From: Muricea muricata
Lineage: Eukaryota > Cnidaria > Anthozoa > Malacalcyonacea > Plexauridae
Assembly: GCA_963855995.1 (NCBI GenBank)
Contig: OY979717.1
Span: forward strand, 3,796,728-3,860,727
Reading direction: 5' to 3'
Length of the DNA stretch: 64,000 bases
Shown: piece by piece, positions 56,447-64,000 of the stretch
Layout: every line of letters begins with the position of its first letter
Numbering within the stretch: the stretch's first letter is position 1
The notes under the pieces: model-generated
What the model was told of the DNA's origin: nothing
Databases searched by the model: none
Seen by the model: only the letters and a program-made list of their open reading frames with translations
Position numbers and translations under genes: made by a program

Positions 56447-58702
56447 TAGTCCAGGACCTGTATAGGAGTTTGTATGCATTTCATTTGCCACAAGTAATCT
56501 CAACTGTTTTAGCGTAAAATGACCATGCCGGTCAACATAGCATATGTGCCAAAACCTGAATCCGGGGCAAAAGTCCTCAAAATGACCCCGCCTTGAAACG
56601 GCAGTGTTGACATAGCTCTAACCTCAGACCAATGCAAGCAACAGCATTTCTGAAGTGCCTATAGTGTTTAGAAAAGTTGCTTATGGGGGTGGTTATTAGA
56701 AGCAAAACATTGCCTAACTGTAATATTTTCCAAGAAAATCACCACTCAACATGCTAGGTCAGCAGCTAATTATGCATAAAATCACTAAAATTGCTGGCAG
56801 AAATTAAATTTTCATATTTCCTAAAAAAAATTATTATAACATGAAAAACCATGCTCAATTGTATCCAATTCTTGCAGATTTCAAAAGGATTGACACTATT
56901 TTGTTGATATACAAGGCACTGTATTTCACTTACCCCCCGCAAAAACACGATTTCAGCCATATTTTCGGTCTTGTTTGCTTTTTTATCGCCGACCAGCCGA
57001 AGTCTCACACAATTCTTGCACTTTTCCGTAATCACAGATGACTAAAGAAAAATTCAGCCCAGTTTCGACTTGTTCTGAGCCTGTGCCATCTACTTTATCT
57101 CCGATTTTCCATCCTCGACAATTAGCCAAAATTGCCGCCATTACGAAGTCTTGCCGCTTTTCTGTCCAATAAATGTGACTTCTTCGTCTTTGTGCGTATT
57201 TATACTATGTAATCCAACAATAGTTTATACTATTGTATTTCTGAAGGTCATTTTGTTAAATTTGATCAAATTTCAATATAAAAATCCACCCACATAAAAT
57301 CGAGTCTCTTCGAGCTTCAAAATAATTTGAAAGTCACGCGCAATCGTCACGAAAATTCCTCGTGGGCGACCATACCGGAGGGAGTGAATATTTTCACGAA
57401 TGCGTTTGCATGTTTATATTTGCGTATTATTTTGTTTTTAAGCTTTAACTGCAAAAAAATCTGACAGTTATGCATTTCTCCCATGTTTATTTTGAGGGCT
57501 ATGCCAGTGCAGATACGTACGTTTCAATTTTAAAATCTTAGTGGGCTAATAGTGGCTTTTAGTGGCTTAGACGCTTAGTTATTTTAAGCTTTGGCATAAT
57601 AGAAATCGCCCTTTAAATAAAAATAGGGAAATGCGTAAGTCTGTCTGATTTTCTTTTAGTTGAAGCTTAAAAACAAAACAATACGCAAATATACATGAAC
57701 ATAGAATAATATGAAATGTTTACTTGGCTTGCTGTGGAAACGAGCAAACGTATTCGTGAAAATATTCACTCCCCCGGTATGATCGCCCACGAGGAATTTT
57801 CGTGATGATTGCCCGTGACTTTCAAAATATTTCGAAGCTTGAAGACACTCGATTTTATGTGGGTGGATTTTTATATTGAAAATTGATAGAAGTTTACAAA
57901 ATCACCTTTAGGAATTCAGTAGTATAAAGTACTGTTGGATTACTTAATATAAATACACATAAGGACGAAGAAGTCACATTTATCGGACACAAAAGCGGCA
58001 AGACTTCGTAATGGCGGCAATTTTGGCTAATTGTCGAGGATACAAAATCGAGGATAAAGTAGATAGCACAGTCTCAGAACAAGTCGAAAATGGGATGAGT
58101 TGTTCTTTAGTCATCTGTGATTATGGGAAAGTACAAGAATTGCCAGACTTCCGCTACTCGGCGATAAAAAAGCGAACAAGATGGAAAATATGGCTGAAAT
58201 CGTGTTTTTGCGGGGGTAAGTGAAATACAATGTCTTGTATATCAACAAAATAGTGTCAATCCTTTTGAAATCTGTAAGAATTTGATTCAATTGAACATGG
58301 TTTTTCATGTTATAATAATTTTTTTTAGGAAATATGAAAATTTAATTTCTGCCAGCAATTTTAGTGATTTTATGCATAATTAGCTGCTGACCTGGCATGT
58401 TGAATGATGATTTTCTTGGAAAATATTACAGTTAGGCAATGTTTTGTTTCTAATAACCACCCCTATAAACAACCCTTCTAAACATTATAGGCACTTCAGA
58501 AAGACCGTTGCTCGCATTGGTCTGAGGTTAGAGCTATGTCGACACTGCCGTTTCAAGGCGGAGTCATTTTGAGGACTTTCGCCCCGGTTTCGGGTTTTGG
58601 CACATATGCCATGTTGATCGGCATGGTCATTTTACCCTATAACAGTTGAGATTACTTGTGGCAAATGAAATGCATACAAACTCCTATACAGGTCCTGGAC
58701 TA
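56447..58702. mobile_element. 2.26-kb palindromic element carrying a first exon
   Basis: Arms of about 1.1 kb begin AGTCCAGGACCTGTATAGG at both ends. GTA (or GTAT) is repeated at 56444 and 58703; subtraction restores the LINE endonuclease frame (GVIHT to AISDHN). Each arm carries an ATG-plus-donor exon. A 3-4-bp duplication does not match MULE or hAT; the superfamily is unassigned. The remaining arm sequence is non-coding. Confidence 0.8.
58011..58216 (+). pseudogene. Captured first exon, right arm (mirror at 57139-56937)
   Basis: MAAILANCRGYKIEDKVDST, EQVENGMSCSLVICDYGKVQ then a GGG|GTAAGT donor. The mirrored minus-strand copy in the left arm (start about 57140) reads MAAILANCRGWKIGDKVDGT and then diverges by stops. 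The Met-Ala start, an upstream 5' UTR and the donor suggest a promoter-proximal exon of a host gene. I do not recognise the gene. Confidence 0.4.
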
Positions 58703-59320
58703 GTATGTATTACTCCAGAGCGGACAATTTTTTCAGGTGTAGATGTTATATAGTGGTCAATGAGAGAACAGGAATTAGCCGTTACTCGCGTAGGCTCTGT
58801 AATCAGTTGTGATAGCTGATATGTTTCAAGTATTTCTTTGAGTTTTTTAGTTTGTTGATTTATAGTATTAGTTAGAATATTACAATTTAGGTCTCCCAGG
58901 ATGTGAAATTCTTTATCTTCGTCATCAATCATTTTAATAGTTTCTTCAAATGCTACGAAAAACTCTTGTGCGGAGCTCGGTGGACGATAAACGGATGCAG
59001 CAATAAAGTTTCGGCAATTTGGCTTTGAAATTTCTGTACAAATTGCTTCAATATCATCAGGAACCAGATCATTTCGAATTTTAAAATTAATAGTATTACG
59101 GAGGTAGATGCAGTCACCTCCCCCTGTACGCGATCTGTCCTTTCGCACAATATCGTAACCACGAATTTTGACTAGACCATCCGAAATTGACGAACCAGTC
59201 TAGTTTCACTTAAAGCAAGCAAATCAAAATGGAGAAAAAGCTCAGATATGCGCAATTCACCAACCGTGTTTCGGTAGATTAACTATATTAAGAAATGCCA
59301 TTTTAAATCCTCTAGTTTTT
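58703..59320 (-). pseudogene. LINE AP endonuclease
   Basis: Reads NIVNLPKHGW near the start, SISDGLVKIRGYDIV, GGGDCIYLRNTINF, VYRPPSSAQEFF, EFHILGDLNCNIL and SCSLIDHYITSTPEKI. These are the conserved blocks of apurinic-type LINE endonucleases (YRPP, GDxN, SxIDH). The last block (SDHN) lies beyond the palindrome. Confidence 0.85.
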
Positions 59321-59499
59321 ATACAACTTGGAATTGAGTTCGGGGTTACATTAGGAATAAGCTCACTCAAACTTGCACCCACACACTCAGGCTGTCATAA
59401 ATTAGAAATAACAAGCTTAAAGTTGTTTTGCAGTAATAGACTGCCGGGGGAATTCAACTGCAATCCTCTGGCATTTAAATGTGCGGTCTTAAGATTTAT

Positions 59500-61267
59500 G
59501 TCAGGTATAAAAATCCAATTTTTCTGATTACACACAGATTTAACCAATTCATTCGTTAAATCATCTGATCTTGAGATGATCTTGAGATGATTCCCGAAAC
59601 AATGATCTCAGTATCTGGACACTGCTGCTCAATCGACTGTGCATGATTGATTATTCCATCAGTAACAGACTTAGCATCACCTTTACGCAAGTTATTTGTT
59701 CCTATGTGCAGGATAAGTGGCGCCTGATAATGATTTAACCGTAACACGGTTAGTCGCACTATATAGGGTGTCCCAAAAAACCCAAAAAACTATTGAAATC
59801 ACCTATCATTAACATTTCAATGCCCTAGCACTTGTTAAGAATTAAAATATCTTTGTAAAGTATGCTTGTTTTGCATTACAAATATTGATAAAGACCAAAT
59901 TGAATAGGCTAAAATAACCCATGCGTAAAATTTGATTGCATTTTTAATATGCACTCGCAGGTTTAGTATTTTGTCTGTCATTACTATTAATTATGACGGT
60001 TATGTCAATAGTTTATCGACTTGTGGGTTCAATTTAGTGCTAGGCATTGAAATTCTAACAATAGATCATTTTCAATAGTTTTTGGGTTTTTTGGGACACC
60101 CTGTACATCTCCCATCCCTTTACATGTTTGATCATTGAGTCACCAACAATGACCGTATTAGTTTTTGTTCCTTTGTTACGCCTCCTCTTTTTATTAAAAG
60201 CTGATCCTTCAAGCTCGACTTACCGCTAGTAGATTGACTATTTTCTCTGTCTTGCTTGGCACCTATGTCTTCGCTTTTCTCCAAGTTTTCTTCGTCCTCT
60301 ACACGCAAAACAGAATATTTGTATTTTAAGGGTAAAGACTGTTGCTGACTTGCCTGACTACAGTTGCTTTTAGAATTTGAGCTTGAAGTAGCCGCGTGCC
60401 AAGGGTTAGCTGCTTGATTCACTTGGTTTGATTCATTTGAAGTAATTGGGCTGTTAACGTTAGCATGATTAAAAGCTCGATCGTCATTTAATAATCGAAT
60501 AGCTGTTAATAAGCTGGCTTTATCGTTTTCGGCAGCTATTAATTTTTTATTTAACTCAGACACGACACACTTTAAGTTATCTAACTCTTCTTTGAGTAAG
60601 TTATTCTCTCGTTTCATTGATGTATTTTCCTGAGCTATATAGTCTTTACTGTTCGAATTTTTTAATACTTCAAGTGTAGTCATCACATCATCTAAAACAA
60701 TACTTGATTCGGTTTTATGCTTCTCGAACCGATCGGTCAGCGAGTCTGGCCGTCTTGCAACATCGCGAAGAGAAGATACACCGATGGTTTCCTCAGTTAT
60801 CTTGATCGATTCGCCACAACTTAAGTTGCTGCTGGTTACATGAGATTCATCAGCTTTCTCCTGCTGAGCCATTTCCGACAAATTTGAGTTGTTTGAGCAT
60901 GATAAAGAATTGTTACCATGAACTTATCAAAATAATAATTATTCTGAAGCAAGGGCAAATGCGGAGGCGTACATTCAACATCGCCAACACCCATGTTGAG
61001 CTCTTTCTGCGAGGAAATCATCGCTACTTGTTCTAGTATCTTTCGATATTCATCAACCATAGGCCCTTCCAGCAATACACTTCTATTTTCATAAAGTCGT
61101 AAGGTGATATTGGCCGTTTTTATCTGTTTACAACCGCCACGAGGAGAAGTCCACTTGCCGGTAATCTTTAATATGTCTTCGACAAATTCTTTAAATAAAT
61201 TAAAATCTCCTTGCCACTTAAACTTTGCATTACTTTGATCAACTAGCGGATTGATAGTCTCATTCAT
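59500..61267 (-). pseudogene. LINE ORF1 with coiled coil and SGNH esterase
   Basis: The N-terminal part (61267-60836) is MNETINPLVDQ... with KTANITLRLYENRSVLLEG, a DNA/RNA-binding-like domain. A coiled coil follows (ENTSMKRENNLLKEELDNL). The esterase begins VIVGDSMIKHV (GDS block) and continues after a MITE with LILHIGTNNLRKGDAKSV and EIIVSGIISRS (SGNH blocks). Several frameshifts. Confidence 0.8.
59764..60103. mobile_element. 340-bp mariner-like MITE in the esterase
   Basis: Inverted TAGGGTGTCCCAAAAAAC and CAGGGTGTCCCAAAAAAC with TA at 59762-59763 and 60104-60105; AAACTATTGAAA follows in both arms. TA target and GGGTGTCCC end fit Tc1/mariner MITEs. Confidence 0.85.
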
Positions 61268-61362
61268 ATCTTATTTTTAAGCCTTTACGATAGATTGTGG
61301 TTCTTTTTTGAGATTATACTTAAGCTGTGTTCATGCACTCCACAATCAATGCAAGTGTATTC

Positions 61363-61507
61363 CAGGGTTGCCAGATTGCATGAATAAATTAGCCAAACTT
61401 TTAACAATGCTGTTTGTTTTTCATTGTATTTGCCTTTTGTTTTCTTTGTTTTTTTGACAGCACTAATGATGGTTTGGCTTAATTATTCAAGAAATCTGGC
61501 AACCCTG
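61363..61507. mobile_element. 145-bp hAT-like MITE, 8-bp duplication
   Basis: Ends CAGGGTTGCCAGATT and inverse, GTGTATTC duplicated exactly at 61355-61362 and 61508-61515. The internal TAAATTAGCCAAAC arms are inverted. Just upstream (5') of the LINE ORF1. Confidence 0.9.
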
Positions 61508-61515
61508 GTGTATTC

Positions 61516-64000
61516 TCCCGCCACAGGGAAAGTTTAAATGGGTGGGGTAATCAACATCTGTTGTTCTGGTGCAGCGCTCTCGCAACTAATTTCCATATCC
61601 TTTTTTCTAGAGGGGAAGGGTGGTTGGGAATTAGCCGAACAATAAAATTTTGAAAGGAATGCATAATATCCTAATGCCACCCCCATAGAAACAGCATGAA
61701 TCTAAGGAAATGTCCTCAGATTGTGAGAACCCTGTTCTGGTGAGCCTCTAAATAGAATGAAATAAAAAATGCCCCCAATTGATATTTGAGTTATTTTCGT
61801 TAGATAATACGGATCGATATGCGTGCATGCATATGTTATGCCCCAAGTGGGGTCATTTTAATATTGACAATCGGACAACGGCGATCAGAACGAAACTGAC
61901 ACTCGTTTATACTTGCTATTTGATACGACACATTTACAACATACGGACAGTTCACACTGTTCAGTCAAAATACCTCTTGTCATCTAAAACCTGTCAAAGC
62001 TTTTATTGATAATTTTAGAAGTTTTGTTCAATGAATAAAGGCTAAAGTTCTTTGATTTCAACCACAGCTTCGAGCATGGGTGTATTAACCATGCTGAACG
62101 CTGAGGAGGAGGTTCAACTAGGAGCCGAGGGGAGGGGTTAGGACTGCGTTGGTTCAAAACAACGCCTGCTAACCCTTGGTCAAACCCACTGTTTTTTTTT
62201 GTGTTTCTGCATGTCCTTCTATTTCAACACTTTACTGAATCAAAACTACTATTTCTTATATTTTTCTCCGTACAATTTTCAATATAGTTGAGTTCTTTTC
62301 ATCTCAGTTTTTCATCTGTACGTGCATTACTTGCGTATACGCAATATTTTCATTACCGTTGCATGCTATTTGTCATTAATAAGGCCCGTTTAACCCTACA
62401 TATATATACATGGAGTTTACCGCATTGATCACCACATCATTGGGTGATCAAGAGGCTTGGGAAAGACGATGTTATTTGAATGTACTGTAAATGTGGTTTA
62501 GCGGAAATGGTTAAGTTCAGTATAAAATCATGTCAGAAAAATACTATTATATAATAATATATTAACATTTTAAAATATCTGTCATATTAATTAATTACTG
62601 CTCGGAGTTTCTGATTCCAAAGTTTATGTATATTCGTCGGTTTCAAATCAAATCAACATTAGTGATGTATTGTTGCGAAAAAACAACATACTTTAGTTGG
62701 TTGAGAGATTCGTTTACCAGGCAACTATGGGATTGATATGCTTATTGTCAGTACCTGTCGCTGACAATATTTCTCTACAAGCTTTGCGCAGAATTGAGAG
62801 CATTCAAATCTGTTAGTTATATTAGGTATATTAGGTATATGCATAGGCATAGCATGCAACTGTTCTAATCTTTTTTTAGGGGATTATTTGCTGTAACAAG
62901 TATAGAATACTTAACCACTATTATAAAGTCGTCCTAGGTGTATAGCTGTTATATTTATTGAATACTTTACCAAGAGGCCCGTGTTATAGGCAAAGTAAAT
63001 TAATTTAAAGTCTTTACCAGAACCTTTTCACACACGAATCGAGTCCAATACAATACTTATGTGATGAGCTAAAAATAAGATTATTGCAGCATTATATTAC
63101 GAGTGCCTTTAGCCAGCTTGGGATTTAGTACAAGTGTAAACACAAACATTTAAGGAGGAATAAACCGCCAGTCAGTCAAATGTCATTATGGTTCAACAGA
63201 AATTTAAATTCGTATTCATTTGCATTAAGTAGTACATCCTTTTGATAAGCGAGCTGAAGACGTGAATTTCCTGTGGGAGGGAAATGATCAGTACCAAAGT
63301 ACGAATGTATGAATTACATTGAATTCACTGGGAGCGCGCAGAAGAGATACAGAAGTGAGTCTTTGTCCAACCGATCTGAATTTAAACATATATTCTGGCA
63401 AGTAAGGTATATTTATATTCACATGCAATGTAAATTGATAGTGAGCATGTTGAGATCAAACTGTTCGAAGCAAGTAAACATCAACATGTTTTCATTCCTA
63501 TAGATGTTAAAAAGATGTTTTAAGAGGCAACATATCTTAAAACGTTAGAGAAGTACGTGGTGTCGTTTTTTTCGCGAATATTAATGATGGAAACCATGCT
63601 GATTCATGGCATACACTTTTAAGAAATAGCCTAATTAATAAATTAGTAATCAAATAACGTTTCTAGCATTTGAGGTTTTGGTAAATTTATTTATATCTGG
63701 TATAAACTGCTCGCTGCATGAATTACCAAAGCCAAAAGACATTGCATTAGAATAAACTGAAAATATATAATGTAGATTTTTTTATTAGGTCTGGATAGAG
63801 TCTACGCTGAAATATTCTAACTTCGAAAATAGCGCTTATCTTGGAAGTCCACTGTATAGAAACGAGACGTCGCACTGATCACCGAAAGTGTCCAAAAGAC
63901 CAAGACTATGTTACGAAAATTAAACTGTAATCTGTGTTTTCATTCAGTATGTATTTTGTTTAATATCTTAATTGATAAATTAATGTGCCAGTGATATAAT
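61516..64000. other. No recognisable gene
   Basis: AT-rich sequence with short ORFs only (60-76 codons, no motifs). No TIRs or tandem arrays stand out apart from a duplicated TATATTAGG at about 62820. Confidence 0.6.

Larger units (their letters stand above)
52776..61290 (-). mobile_element. CR1-like LINE split by four insertions
   Basis: Minus-strand order: ORF1 (61267 to about 59500), AP endonuclease (59320-58703), RT (56445-55310 and 54475-53412), 3' UTR with AATAAA near 52840 and a (TACTGC)n tail. Inserts: 59764-60103, 56447-58702, about 54480-55308 and 52994-53121. ORF1 carrying coiled coil plus SGNH esterase is a feature of CR1-group LINEs. Many frameshifts; inactive. Confidence 0.85.

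Overview
The window reads as animal DNA, most likely cnidarian and perhaps anthozoan, although no marker in it settles the species. It is AT-rich, has intron-style splice signals, TTAGGG telomere-type repeats and canonical GT-AG exons. Its content is almost entirely nested transposable elements: Ty3/gypsy, BEL/Pao, Penelope, CR1-like LINEs, P, ISL2EU, hAT, MULE-like, Tc1/mariner-like and TTAA-targeting elements. No complete host gene is visible. The only host-like exons are two related first exons on the minus strand (about 3.7-3.9 kb and 52.2-52.3 kb) that look like the N-terminus of Rh-type ammonium transporters; the second appears damaged.

Layout. From 1 to 2.5 kb lies a terminal-inverted-repeat (TIR) transposon carrying minus-strand exons of a SWIM zinc-finger protein. 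From 2.5 to 3.7 kb are a gypsy scrap, a 230-bp (ATT)n microsatellite and a LINE 3' end. From about 4.2 to 28.1 kb is one minus-strand Ty3/gypsy element, swollen from a few kb to about 24 kb by later insertions. In order these are a second SWIM-family transposon (itself holding a Penelope element, a 6.3-kb ACACTG element and inside that a 3-kb TTAA element), a 980-bp element with a 9-bp duplication, a 1.8-kb element with 31-bp subterminal repeats, a 369-bp TTAA insert, a solo LTR, a foldback element with a hAT MITE inside, a TA MITE, and a 4.3-kb P-type element with another MITE inside. From 28.2 to 34.5 kb is a near-intact ISL2EU-type transposon with a THAP-DDE transposase and a SAP-SWIM-YqaJ-PHD nuclease. 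From 35.1 to 43.3 kb is a young BEL/Pao element (LTRs differ at 2 of 261 positions) with a hAT element in one LTR. From 43.8 to 48.5 kb are two palindromes carrying gene fragments (a SAP-like exon, a protein kinase N-lobe). From 48.5 to 52.2 kb little is recognisable. From 52.8 to 61.3 kb is a CR1-like LINE (ORF1 with SGNH esterase, AP endonuclease, RT) split by four insertions, one of them a 2.26-kb palindrome holding an unrecognised first exon. The last 2.5 kb shows nothing.

The main value of the window is that it is self-documenting. Several insertions can be checked against an uninterrupted copy in the same window or against the reading frame that reappears when the insert and one target-site duplication are subtracted. 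This fixes the boundaries and target-site duplications of about a dozen elements and gives a relative chronology. The most interesting biology is (1) the ISL2EU two-gene system, (2) palindromic elements carrying duplicated gene fragments in head-to-head form, predicted to make long hairpin RNA, and (3) a SWIM/CxxC ORF family tied to elements whose ends are built from AAAACGCGGGTA-type minisatellites. Coordinates of degenerate elements are approximate where stated.
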